15,025 nt of DNA. Source: Cellvibrionales bacterium UBA1854 (GTDB lineage: Bacteria; Pseudomonadota; Gammaproteobacteria; Pseudomonadales; Porticoccaceae). This document shows, in pieces, positions 1-7,507 of the stretch (positions are counted from its first letter, which is position 1; every line of letters begins with the position of its first letter). Location: positions 1 through 15,025 of the forward strand of contig DDII01000030.1 in the NCBI GenBank assembly GCA_002338445.1, written 5' to 3'. Below the pieces are notes generated by a model that was given only the letters and a program-made list of their open reading frames with translations, searched no databases and was not told the origin of the DNA. A program made the translations under genes and the position numbers.

Positions 1-1701
1 GACCCAAGCTATTACACCTTGTTTAGACACAGAGACGCAAATAACACTTTTACTAATGATTTGCTCGTCGAAAAAGTCGATGTCGAGATGATGCTTGACG
101 GTTCGTTTTGGTCTGGCTTTTCTTTTGGATTTCGTGCCAGCCAGCGTTCTACTGAGAAGGAACGATTTGCACGAAATAGTGCTAATTTCCCCTTCAACAG
201 CGATGTGGCATTGCGCCAGGATGGTGCGAGTCTTTCACAACTTTTCCCGGGAATCATGGCACAGGCCCCCGGCAACTTTTTTGGGAATGATGGAGCTAAA
301 TCTTACTTAGATAAGTTTTTAGCACCAGATACCAACGTACTTATAGAGAATCGCGATGCCATCGCTGATTTATTGCAGCTCGATAACCGAGAGGCAGCTT
401 ATGAGGAGTCCGGTTATTTTAAAACGGAAGAGGATACTTATGCGGTTTATGTTAGAGGCGATTTTGATACCGAGATTGCTGGTATGCCTGCGACAGGCAA
501 TGTTGGTGTTCGATATGTTCGGACCGAAGCTACTTCAATTTCAAAGGAACTTGGGGAAACTTTTGGTAGCGATAAGTCCTATGACAATGTTTTGCCGAGT
601 GCGAGCTTGGTATTGACGCCTTCTTGGACGGATGATATCCAGCTTAGGTTTGGTTATGGATCTATCCTCCGGCGACCCGACTTCAATGATATGGCCAATT
701 TCTTACAGTATCCAACCAATTGGCAGAATCAAATTAACGCGGGTACAGTTGAATTAGATCCTATTACCGCGGATCAGTTCGATGTTGCTTTCGAGTATTA
801 TTTTGCGGAGGGCAGTGTTCTGAGTGTGGGTCTATTTTACAAGGAACTTGACAATGTAATTGGAGAGTCACGTTCAGACGATGATGGAAACGTTCAGCGA
901 GCTTGTAATCCCACCATAGCGCGAGATCCAGCAACAGATGCTGTCTCATGCATAAGTCCCGATACCTTACTGGATGCGAGTGGTAACACAGTAGCCGCCA
1001 ATGATCTCCGAGTGTTTAGAGAAATACCGGTGGTGAGAGAATATGAACAGCTTTCAAGTGGTATTGATGCCGCGGGAAATCCAGTGCTGGTGTTTGATAG
1101 TAACGGAAACCCAGTTTATCCCGGCACTTTGGCTGATCTTATCACACCGGTTAATGAGCCGGGAGGGGTAATCAAAGGAGTTGAAGTAGGTCTTACGCAT
1201 TCTTTTAAAGAGGCACCTGCGCCTTTTGACGGTTTTGGCATAATTGCGAATTATGCTTATCAAGAAGGCGATAGTGATAATGTGTTTGAGGCAACAGGGG
1301 TAATGGTTGGGGACCCTGATTATAATAACTTTAATATGCGTGGTCTTTCTATGCCGTTCCCCGGTCTATCCGAAAACTCATACAACTTTACGTTGTTCTT
1401 TGAAAAACCAAAATACCCCGTAAGTGGTCGGATTCGTTATACATTTCGAGACTCTTTTATTGGTGATGGAAACGAGTTCTGCGAAGCTGCTTACAACTCT
1501 TATCCGTGTTTTACTGGCAATCGGGGTCTTTTAACGGCATCGATAACGTACAGGTTAAATCAGATGATGTCATTTAACTTTTCTGGATCTAATTTGACTG
1601 ACGAAATCATCGCTATTCCGTCACATTCGCCTAACGGTCCTTTGACATTAGCGACTTACCCCGGCCGACGGTTCCAGATGGGAATCACTGTGAAGCTTTA
1701 A
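1..1701 (+). CDS. TonB-dependent receptor, C-terminal part (5' end outside window)
   Basis: This is an outer-membrane beta-barrel transporter that imports ligands using TonB energy. Only the last roughly 566 residues are present. The frame is open from base 1, and the first in-frame TTG at 19 is internal, not the real start. The sequence shows barrel strands rich in alternating aromatic residues and motifs typical of proteobacterial carbohydrate receptors of the TIGR01782 type: GNVGVRYVRTEATS, a LRRPDFND segment, FDVAFEYYFAEGSVLSVGLFYKELDN, and a C-terminal TYPGRRFQMGITVKL. The same segments are recognisable in the complete receptor at 10015-13131 (SRPEYNDI; FDVSLEWYYAEES...FWAKDVDNFI), so the two are distant paralogues. 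The plug domain and TonB box must lie upstream. The last residue is Leu rather than the usual Phe. The following gene starts about 48 bases downstream, so they may be co-transcribed. The substrate is inferred from neighbours only. Confidence 0.93.
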   Translation, partial: DPSYYTLFRHRDANNTFTNDLLVEKVDVEMMLDGSFWSGFSFGFRASQRSTEKERFARNSANFPFNSDVALRQDGASLSQLFPGIMAQAPGNFFGNDGAKSYLDKFLAPDTNVLIENRDAIADLLQLDNREAAYEESGYFKTEEDTYAVYVRGDFDTEIAGMPATGNVGVRYVRTEATSISKELGETFGSDKSYDNVLPSASLVLTPSWTDDIQLRFGYGSILRRPDFNDMANFLQYPTNWQNQINAGTVELDPITADQFDVAFEYYFAEGSVLSVGLFYKELDNVIGESRSDDDGNVQRACNPTIARDPATDAVSCISPDTLLDASGNTVAANDLRVFREIPVVREYEQLSSGIDAAGNPVLVFDSNGNPVYPGTLADLITPVNEPGGVIKGVEVGLTHSFKEAPAPFDGFGIIANYAYQEGDSDNVFEATGVMVGDPDYNNFNMRGLSMPFPGLSENSYNFTLFFEKPKYPVSGRIRYTFRDSFIGDGNEFCEAAYNSYPCFTGNRGLLTASITYRLNQMMSFNFSGSNLTDEIIAIPSHSPNGPLTLATYPGRRFQMGITVKL

Positions 1702-1738
1702 CTCGAGAATGGGGTTTATCAGGGACAGAACTGATGAT

Positions 1739-1752
1739 GGAGGGCTCTAATC
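1739..1752 (+). promoter_or_regulatory. Shine-Dalgarno GGAGGG followed by a non-canonical ATC start codon
   Basis: GGAGGG at 1739-1744 lies 5 bases before ATC at 1750. Reading from ATC gives Lys-Thr-Phe-Ile-Asp-Leu-Thr-Phe-Val-Phe-Phe-Val, a Sec signal peptide leading into the beta-helix protein. In this frame there is a stop at 1735 and no ATG, GTG, TTG or CTG until GTG 1798, which lies inside the signal peptide and has no Shine-Dalgarno. Either ATC is used for initiation or the base at 1752 is a sequence error for G. Confidence 0.5.
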
Positions 1753-3435
1753 AAGACGTTTATAGACCTAACGTTTGTTTTCTTTGTATGCTGTCAGGTG
1801 TCTCTTGGAAGTGCTTCGGAGTCTTATTATGTGAGCTCCTCTATAGGCGATGATCATAATACTGGAGTCTCGAAGCAAGCTCCTTGGGCAAGTCTGAAGC
1901 GTGTTTCTCGGGCCGATCTGTTACCCGGAGACATTGTACGGTTCAAGTCGGGCGACACGTTTGCTGGTATGCTTAGAATTAATCAATCAGGTTCTGGTAG
2001 AAAACCGATAGTTTTTACGTCATACGGAGATGGAAACAATCCAATAATCGACGGAGCGCTCGGTGTCGGAGGTGATCCGATTGCAGCAATTTTTATACGC
2101 GATCAGGATCACATTGAGATTAGTAATCTTACTATCAGGAATTTTCGGAAGAGGAGTAGGAAAGGAGTATCCGACTATGATTCATTCGGTATTTATGTAA
2201 AAAATACTGGAAAACGCATACTGAGAGGTTTCAATTTTCATCATTTAAAGGTTGAAGACATTTTTCCGGTTCTTGGCCGCAACAAGTTCAATCGGGAGGC
2301 CTTCAATAACACTGATGTGACGGGTATTCGTTTTGAAACAGAGCCACCTTTCTCGTTAAAGAAAGTTGCTAATACTAGGGATATTTTTGTCCACAGCAAT
2401 CTGATTCGTCGCACCGCAAGGTTTGGTGTGGTTGTCCGTCATCGGGCATCTAAATTAGGTACCATAAGAAATAGTTTGGCTAACTATGATGTTAACTTTA
2501 TTGTGCTAAATAATCGTTGTGAGGATCTTGGTGGTAGTTGTGTCTTGATGCATGGAGTATTTCGAGGGCTTCTACAGGGGAATACATTCGTTAGATCTGG
2601 AGCAATGGTGGAGCCTGAACTGTCGGTGAACCGCGGGAGTGGGGCATGGTTTTTCCGTAGCAAGAACATTGTTGCGCAACAAAACACTGCCGCTTTCTCG
2701 AGGGGTCGCATGGATTCGGCGGGTATACATGTTGACTTTGGAAATGAGAATGTGCTGGTTCAGTACAATTTCAGCTACGACAATGAGGGCTATGGAACTG
2801 AAATCCTTGGGAATAACAAAAATATTATTTGGCGATTTAATATCAGCGTGGGAGATGGAACTCGACAGACGGGCGTTTCTCGACCGGAGGGTGGGAAGAG
2901 TCAACACCCCGGAAGGACACTGCATGTGACTGATTATTCGAGACCACTTCGTCTGCAGTCCGATGGAGTATACATTTATAACAATACTTATGTAATAACC
3001 CCTAATTCAAGCCCGGACATAGAGCTTAACGGAAAAAATATTCACATATGGAATAATCTTTTCGTTGTTGAGAAGAACGCGCACCTCGGAAGAAATACTA
3101 ATATTGTTTGGTCTAAGGATGATCCAGTAGATTTTCGAGGTAATGTCTTTTCGGGGTCAATTTCACAGAAGTTTCTGGGTCTTGATAGTGGTGCCAAACA
3201 GGCGAATATAAATTTCGACGGTGACCAAAAGAATGGAGAATCTTATGCAATCAGTGCAGAGCAGGTCAATCGACTTGCGTCTGATCAGCCGGTGATTCAA
3301 CCCGCTTTCCCTGCTGCAGGGAAGGGTATTTTTGCCCACATCAGTGAAAAAGCGGAAATTGATTTTTTTGGAAATAAGATTATTCATCTGCCTGGTTTTG
3401 TCGGGGCGGGATATAAGAATTTATCGGAGCGATAA
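1750..3435 (+). CDS. Secreted right-handed parallel beta-helix protein, candidate polysaccharide lyase or glycosidase
   Basis: This is a predicted exported beta-helix protein of about 562 residues if read from the ATC at 1750. The usual-codon alternative, GTG 1798, would remove most of the signal peptide (KTFIDLTFVFFVCCQVSLGSA), so I prefer the longer form. The mature N terminus (SESYYVSSSIGDDHNTGVSK..APWASL..) followed by LLPGDIVRFKSGDTFAGML and GDGNNPIIDGA is the standard cap and first coils of pectate-lyase-like beta-helix proteins. Successive coils carry the PbH1-type pattern of short strands and Asn turns: IEISNLTIRNF, IFVHSNLIRRT, FIVLNNRCEDLGG, GLLQGNTFVRSG, NIVAQQNTAAF, VLVQYNFSYDNEG, IIWRFNISVGDG, VYIYNNTYVI, IHIWNNLFVV. 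This fold is shared by polysaccharide lyases, several glycoside hydrolases and non-enzymatic proteins. I cannot name a family or catalytic residues. The sulfatase begins 9 bases after the stop, so co-translation is likely and the two may act on the same glycan. Confidence 0.82.
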   Translation: MKTFIDLTFVFFVCCQVSLGSASESYYVSSSIGDDHNTGVSKQAPWASLKRVSRADLLPGDIVRFKSGDTFAGMLRINQSGSGRKPIVFTSYGDGNNPIIDGALGVGGDPIAAIFIRDQDHIEISNLTIRNFRKRSRKGVSDYDSFGIYVKNTGKRILRGFNFHHLKVEDIFPVLGRNKFNREAFNNTDVTGIRFETEPPFSLKKVANTRDIFVHSNLIRRTARFGVVVRHRASKLGTIRNSLANYDVNFIVLNNRCEDLGGSCVLMHGVFRGLLQGNTFVRSGAMVEPELSVNRGSGAWFFRSKNIVAQQNTAAFSRGRMDSAGIHVDFGNENVLVQYNFSYDNEGYGTEILGNNKNIIWRFNISVGDGTRQTGVSRPEGGKSQHPGRTLHVTDYSRPLRLQSDGVYIYNNTYVITPNSSPDIELNGKNIHIWNNLFVVEKNAHLGRNTNIVWSKDDPVDFRGNVFSGSISQKFLGLDSGAKQANINFDGDQKNGESYAISAEQVNRLASDQPVIQPAFPAAGKGIFAHISEKAEIDFFGNKIIHLPGFVGAGYKNLSER

Positions 3436-3444
3436 ACACTTTTT

Positions 3445-4884
3445 ATGACACAAGATATCCTTCGAATTTTTATTTTTCTCGTAACCATGATTCATTTGCA
3501 AACTGCTTTTCCATCACCCAATTTTATCGTCATATTGGTGGACGACCTCGGGTGGAGTAGCCTCTCGACTTCGATGAATAAAAAATCACCCGATGCACGA
3601 AGTGACTATTACAAAACTCCTAATATAGATGCTCTTATTGAAATGGGGATGAGGTTTTCTAATGGGTATGCGGCATCACCAGTATGCGCTCCTACTCGCT
3701 ACAGTTTGCAGTTTGGGAAGACACCTGCCCGTATTGGTATCACAAGAGGTCTTGGTCCAAATAATGCCGAGCATGATCAAGTAGGCATCCCTCAATTGCT
3801 CAAGAGGGTTGACCCACGGTACAGAACTGCGCACCTTGGTAAGTGGCACATCGATGAGGACCCGAGTCGTTACGGATATGACTTACATGATGGTATTACA
3901 AAAAATAAGCCAGGCGGGTTTACACAAGGTAACCATAAACGTCAGTGGACAGGTTATGCCGAAGAAGATCCTAAAAGAATGGAATCATTGACGAATCGCG
4001 CGATTGAGTTTTTAAGAGATTCAGTGACTCAGGAGAGGCCCTTTTTCTTACAGCTCTCTCATTATGCGGTTCATTCAGACATTGTTTTCAGTGATAAGTC
4101 TTTCGATACCACCAGTACCTGGCTCAAAGGAAGTCTCCACTCAAACGCGAGTTATGCAGCTATGTTAAAAGATTTGGATGACTCGATAGGCGTTTTCTTG
4201 CAATCATTCAAGCACTTGGACTTATCCAGAAATACATATATTTTCTTTACCTCGGATAATGGCGGGATGCCGATACTGCCACAAAAAACGAATCTCGGCA
4301 TGCCATATAAATCTGGCCTTAACAGTCCACTTTTGCGTGGTAAGTGGGATCTAACAGAGGGTGGTATAAGGGTTCCATTTGCTGTAATAGGTCCCGGTGT
4401 GGAGGAAAATAGTCAGGTCGATACCCCCGTAGTAACCTACGATATTCTTCCAACAATTTATGAGCTTGTGTCTGGTTCGACCGACGGGTTGCCTGAGGGA
4501 TTGGACGGAGGAAGTCTCGTTGATCTTATTACGGGGAAGTCGGGAGGTGTTGAGCGACACTCGAGGTATCTTGTCTTTCACTACCCGCACTATAATCGTG
4601 TTGGGATTAACGAACCCCATAGCTCAATTCGGGATGGTAATATCAAGCTAATCCGTTTTCCCGTATCACAGCGAAATCTGCTATTCGACCTTGGAGCTGA
4701 TCCCGGTGAGAGGAATAATTTGGCAATAAAGCAAAAAGATCTTGTCGATTTGCTGGATTCTGAACTGACAAATTATCTACTTTCAGTGGGTGCAGCGCGC
4801 CCCGAGGAGGCTTTCAATTGGCGCACTACAGGTCAGAGTGGCAGAGTCCGAACACACTTCTTTCAGCGATACGAGGGTAAGTGA
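3445..4884 (+). CDS. Exported S1-family sulfatase (formylglycine-dependent)
   Basis: This enzyme hydrolyses sulfate esters, here probably from a carbohydrate in the periplasm. The 479-residue length is normal for the arylsulfatase (alkaline-phosphatase superfamily) family. A hydrophobic N terminus (ILRIFIFLVTMIHLQTAFPS) looks like a signal peptide, followed at once by FIVILVDDLGW. Metal and active-site positions are all visible: Asp33-Asp34, the formylglycine site Cys81 in C-A-P-T-R with Arg85, Lys133 and His135 in HLGKWH, His206 in LSHYAVH, Asp271-Asn272 in TSDNGG, and Lys300 in RGKWD, followed by EGGIRVP. The motif has Thr where Ser is commonest (C-x-P-S-R), which still fits C-x-P-x-R. Cys81 must be oxidised to formylglycine by a maturase not in this window. 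The start has only a distant GGAG (3426-3429), so translation may depend on the upstream gene. Its stop overlaps the next start (TGATG). Sulfate position and sugar cannot be read from the sequence. Confidence 0.94.
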   Translation: MTQDILRIFIFLVTMIHLQTAFPSPNFIVILVDDLGWSSLSTSMNKKSPDARSDYYKTPNIDALIEMGMRFSNGYAASPVCAPTRYSLQFGKTPARIGITRGLGPNNAEHDQVGIPQLLKRVDPRYRTAHLGKWHIDEDPSRYGYDLHDGITKNKPGGFTQGNHKRQWTGYAEEDPKRMESLTNRAIEFLRDSVTQERPFFLQLSHYAVHSDIVFSDKSFDTTSTWLKGSLHSNASYAAMLKDLDDSIGVFLQSFKHLDLSRNTYIFFTSDNGGMPILPQKTNLGMPYKSGLNSPLLRGKWDLTEGGIRVPFAVIGPGVEENSQVDTPVVTYDILPTIYELVSGSTDGLPEGLDGGSLVDLITGKSGGVERHSRYLVFHYPHYNRVGINEPHSSIRDGNIKLIRFPVSQRNLLFDLGADPGERNNLAIKQKDLVDLLDSELTNYLLSVGAARPEEAFNWRTTGQSGRVRTHFFQRYEGK

Positions 4885-5630
4885 TGTTTTTTTGGTTGGA
4901 GGGCCCATGGATGCCTTTCGAAATTCTCTCTATTCGTCATTTTCTGTGTATAGTGGTATGTATTCTGTTAATTGTATTGATACCCAGAGCTCTTGCTTTT
5001 GCAAATGACAGCGTAATTCGGTACGTAATTTTTCTATACATTGCACTAATTTGTCATCTTCAGTTTTTAGAATTACATGTTTTTACAGAAATGTATGAAC
5101 GTGAGTGGAAGACTATTTTACCATTCCAGTTATGCGATTTTTCGGCTATCGCGATGGTGATTTATTTCCTCACTAAGTATCGTTTTGCTTTCAGTTGCGC
5201 ATATTTTTGGGGTATCCCTTTTGCAGGCATGGCTATGTTTACACCAAATTCTCTTTATGCGTTCCCATCCCCAGATTATTTAGTGCATCAGTATGGACAT
5301 GCAATCGTCTTGTTAGGCGTTTCAATGGCAATGCAATTGTTTGGCGTCAGGCCTGTCCGAAAGGATGTGCTTAATGTTTCGATATTTACAATTGGTCTGC
5401 TGCCTCTTATTTATCTGATTAATCATGTTCTGGGTGAGCCAGCAAATTATTGGTTCTTGTTGTCAAAGCCGAGCGGCGATAACCTGATGGCATTCTTGCC
5501 ATCAGCACCTTTACACATGGTTGCTTTAATTCCTCTGACCATTGCAGTTTTCGCAGCCTGTTTTGCTCCAATTTACCTAAGCAATAGGTCGATGGGATTT
5601 TTTCAAAAGACAGACAATCCTGATGGTTAG
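4884..5630 (+). CDS. YwaF/TIGR02206 family integral membrane protein
   Basis: This 248-residue polytopic membrane protein has about six to seven hydrophobic segments, the first around residues 13-30 (FLCIVVCILLIVLI). Family hallmarks are recognisable: PFQLCD at residues 80-85, KYRFAFSCAYFWGIPFAGMAMFTPN, the segment with HQYGHAIVLLGV, and INHVLGEPANYWFLLSKPSGDNLMAFLP ending in PLHMVALIPLTI. This matches the YwaF/TIGR02206 group of uncharacterised membrane proteins, related to TMEM164. The family has no well-established bacterial biochemical role, and I assign none. The ATG at 4884 overlaps the sulfatase stop and has GAGGG 6 bases upstream (4873-4877). An internal ATG at 4911 has an even better GGAGGG (4898-4903) 7 bases upstream and is a plausible alternative start. 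Tight coupling suggests co-expression with the sulfatase, for example in inner-membrane handling of the same substrate, but that is inference. Confidence 0.83.
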   Translation: MFFWLEGPWMPFEILSIRHFLCIVVCILLIVLIPRALAFANDSVIRYVIFLYIALICHLQFLELHVFTEMYEREWKTILPFQLCDFSAIAMVIYFLTKYRFAFSCAYFWGIPFAGMAMFTPNSLYAFPSPDYLVHQYGHAIVLLGVSMAMQLFGVRPVRKDVLNVSIFTIGLLPLIYLINHVLGEPANYWFLLSKPSGDNLMAFLPSAPLHMVALIPLTIAVFAACFAPIYLSNRSMGFFQKTDNPDG

Positions 5631-5699
5631 GACCCATATTTTTCAGTTGGCAAGATAACTGGATCTGAATTGAGAAGATCTAGTACCTTAGTCAATGTT

Positions 5700-5728
5700 T
5701 TGTAAAATTATTGTGTACTCTCTAAAAT
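5700..5728 (+). promoter_or_regulatory. Candidate sigma70 promoter for the GH30 gene
   Basis: TTGTAA (5700-5705; 4 of 6 consensus) is separated by 17 bases from TAAAAT (5723-5728; 5 of 6 consensus). It lies in the AT-rich 172-base gap that separates the sulfatase/YwaF block from the GH30 gene. Transcription would start near 5735, leaving a leader of about 68 bases that ends in a strong Shine-Dalgarno, AAGGAG at 5789-5794, 8 bases before the ATG at 5803. This is consensus matching by eye only. AT-rich sequence gives such matches by chance fairly often. Confidence 0.4.
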
Positions 5729-5730
5729 TA
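5703..5730 (+). repeat. Short direct repeat TAAAATTA spaced 20 bases apart
   Basis: TAAAATTA occurs at 5703-5710 and again at 5723-5730, start to start 20 bases, close to two helical turns. The second copy contains the candidate -10 box and the first copy overlaps the candidate -35. It could be a binding site for a regulator contacting one DNA face. It may also simply reflect AT-rich promoter DNA. The repeat itself is certain; its function is not. Confidence 0.3.
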
Positions 5731-5802
5731 ATTAATACTGTCATATTTTTTTACCAACCCCTTGTTTATTTGCGAGCTGCGGACTTTTAAGGAGTAAAAG
5801 AT

Positions 5803-7299
5803 ATGGACATTAGGTTGATTATAGGGATTTCCATATCGCTATTTTTACTGGGGTGTCAACCCAACCATAATACCTCAAAGGACAAAGAGACTTCTGCCAT
5901 TTCTCACAAGAGAACGGGTAGTGTAGAGGTGTATACCACAGCGAAAAATACTTCCCTCAGACTGACTCAGACGGAATCGGCGGGTTTTGAACCGGCTGTC
6001 CAACCTTTAGAAACTGAGGTGGCTATTTTTGTTAATCCGAGCAAAAGGTTTCAGAGCGTATTGGGTTTCGGAGGCTCGATAACTGATGCAAGCTCTGAAG
6101 TTTTTTCTAAATTACCAATTGATAAGCAGGAACAGTTTCTTAAAGCATACTTTGATAAAGACGATGGCATCGCCTACAACCTCGCGCGAATCACAATTCA
6201 CAGTTCGGACTTCGGCAGTGAAAGTTTTACTTATGTTGAGGAGGGTGATGAGAACTTGTCAACCTTCAGTATTGAAAAAGACAAACAGCTTCGGATCCCG
6301 CTTATAAAACGTATCACCGAGGCGGCGGGAGGAAGTTTAATACTGTATGCAAGTCCTTGGAGCGCACCAGCTTATATGAAGAGTAACAACAGTATGCTTC
6401 GGGGCGGGAAGTTGCTCCCCAAGTATTATGACACTTGGGCAACCTACTACACTAAATTTATAGATGCATATGAAGCGGAGGGGATGCCTATTTGGGGCAT
6501 CAGTATACAGAACGAGCCTATGGCAGTTCAGCGCTGGGAGTCTATGATTTACACGGCTGAAGAGGAGAGAGATTTCTTAAAGTATCATCTTGGTCCGATT
6601 ATGGAGCGCGCGGGCTATAGCGACAAAAATATTGTTGTATGGGATCATAATCGTGACTTAATGGTCCAACGGGCCAACGTAATATTCGACGACCCTGAGG
6701 CCTCTAAATATGCTTGGGGAATTGGGTACCATTGGTATGAGACGTGGTATACAGATTGTTACCCTCATTGTGATGGTTTTGAGAATATGCACGGGAATTT
6801 GGCTCTTGTGAATGCCTCTTATCCTGACAAACACATACTATTTACAGAGGGCACGGTGGAGAAATTTTCACAGGAGAAGTACCAATATTGGCCAAATGCA
6901 GAGCGCTATGGCTCCTCGATGATAAGAGATTTTAATCGTGGCAATGTGGGCTGGACTGATTGGAATCTATTACTTGATCAGCAAGGAGGTCCTAATCACG
7001 TTCAAAATTTCTGTTTTGCCCCGGTTCATGGAGATACTCAAACTGGAGAACTGATCTTTACACCAACTTATTACTACATCGGCCATTTCTCAAAGTTTGT
7101 TAGAGCAGACGCCGAGCGTATCAGCACCAGCACTAATAAAAACTTATTGTTGGCAACCTCGTTCATAAATCCAGATGGCCAAGCCGCTACGGTGGTCATG
7201 AATATGTCCGATAAACCTATAGATTATCGATTGTTCGTTAGTTCCGAGCAGGCGTCATTAACGATCCCCGGAAGGGCAATGCAAACGCTTCTTTACTAA
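5803..7299 (+). CDS. GH30 family glycoside hydrolase lipoprotein (beta-1,6-glucanase/glucosidase-like)
   Basis: This retaining beta-glycosidase of 498 residues is probably lipid-anchored: residues 1-18 form a lipoprotein signal ending Leu15-Leu16-Gly17-Cys18. The sequence follows the GH30 clan-A pattern. The domain opens with FQSVLGFGGSITDASSEVF, then NLARITIHSSDFG and LYASPWSAPAYMKSN. The acid/base Glu238 is in QNEP, and the nucleophile Glu349 is in LFTEGTVE. A small C-terminal beta-sandwich (about 425-498, with LLATSFINPDGQAATVVMNMSD) is typical of the family. The similarity looks closest to the glucosylceramidase-like part of GH30 (subfamilies 1 or 3), which includes beta-1,6-glucan-active enzymes and the GH30 enzymes that remove beta-1,6 side chains of laminarin. 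Beta-xylosidase or fucosidase activity also occurs in GH30, so specificity is inferred. The start is well supported by AAGGAG at 5789-5794. It is the first gene of the second block. Confidence 0.93.
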   Translation: MDIRLIIGISISLFLLGCQPNHNTSKDKETSAISHKRTGSVEVYTTAKNTSLRLTQTESAGFEPAVQPLETEVAIFVNPSKRFQSVLGFGGSITDASSEVFSKLPIDKQEQFLKAYFDKDDGIAYNLARITIHSSDFGSESFTYVEEGDENLSTFSIEKDKQLRIPLIKRITEAAGGSLILYASPWSAPAYMKSNNSMLRGGKLLPKYYDTWATYYTKFIDAYEAEGMPIWGISIQNEPMAVQRWESMIYTAEEERDFLKYHLGPIMERAGYSDKNIVVWDHNRDLMVQRANVIFDDPEASKYAWGIGYHWYETWYTDCYPHCDGFENMHGNLALVNASYPDKHILFTEGTVEKFSQEKYQYWPNAERYGSSMIRDFNRGNVGWTDWNLLLDQQGGPNHVQNFCFAPVHGDTQTGELIFTPTYYYIGHFSKFVRADAERISTSTNKNLLLATSFINPDGQAATVVMNMSDKPIDYRLFVSSEQASLTIPGRAMQTLLY

Positions 7300-7338
7300 A
7301 AATAGGAGTGCGGTTATAGTTCGACGCTTTCTCGGCAC

Positions 7339-7361
7339 TGTCAACGTATTAAGGCTTGACA
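7339..7361 (+). promoter_or_regulatory. Dyad TGTCAA-N11-TTGACA in the gap before the GH16-like gene
   Basis: The 208-base gap between the GH30 stop and the GTG at 7508 contains TGTCAA (7339-7344) and its inverted copy TTGACA (7356-7361), 11 bases apart. The right arm is also a perfect -35 hexamer, but no good -10 lies 16-18 bases downstream (TATTTT at 7376 is 14 away, GTTAAT at 7383 is 21 away). It could be an operator or a weak internal promoter. The dyad is short enough to be chance. Confidence 0.25.
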
Positions 7362-7507
7362 TAGAAAGCTAGAGATATTTTCGTTAATCTTGAAATTGAA
7401 CTTTTTCATAGCCGGTGGGGTTCGTTTTAGTACTCAAGACGCTAAACCTGATGGCTATGAACGAACACCCAGTTGCGGGCCAATTTCACTTGAGGGACCT
7501 CAAATTT

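Noticed and set aside
19..21. TTG at 19 as the true start of the first receptor
   Set aside because: The frame is open through base 1, and the sequence begins in the middle of the receptor barrel without a signal peptide or plug.
1734..1851. ATG at 1734/1737 as start of a small upstream gene or the true beta-helix start in another frame
   Set aside because: That frame gives about 38 codons with no recognisable product and stops inside the beta-helix gene. The signal peptide is encoded in the beta-helix frame, so a frameshift is not needed to explain it.
2097..3200. Assigning the beta-helix protein to PL6, PL1 or a carrageenase family
   Set aside because: The fold is clear but I see no family-specific catalytic signature, and many unrelated enzymes share these coil motifs.
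5641..5665. CAGTT-N8-AACTG hairpin after the YwaF-like gene as a terminator
   Set aside because: The stem is only 5 pairs, has low GC content and no following T run, so it is too weak to call.
7356..7388. A full sigma70 promoter using TTGACA at 7356
   Set aside because: The -35 is perfect, but the nearest -10-like hexamers sit at 14 or 21 bases spacing, outside the normal range. Only the dyad is reported.
7415..7507. Longer start (GTG 7415 or ATG 7451/7457) for the GH16-like lipoprotein
   Set aside because: These place about 17-31 extra residues before a textbook lipoprotein signal ending LSAC. GTG 7508 with GAGGG upstream gives a normal n-region, although its spacing of 11 is slightly long.
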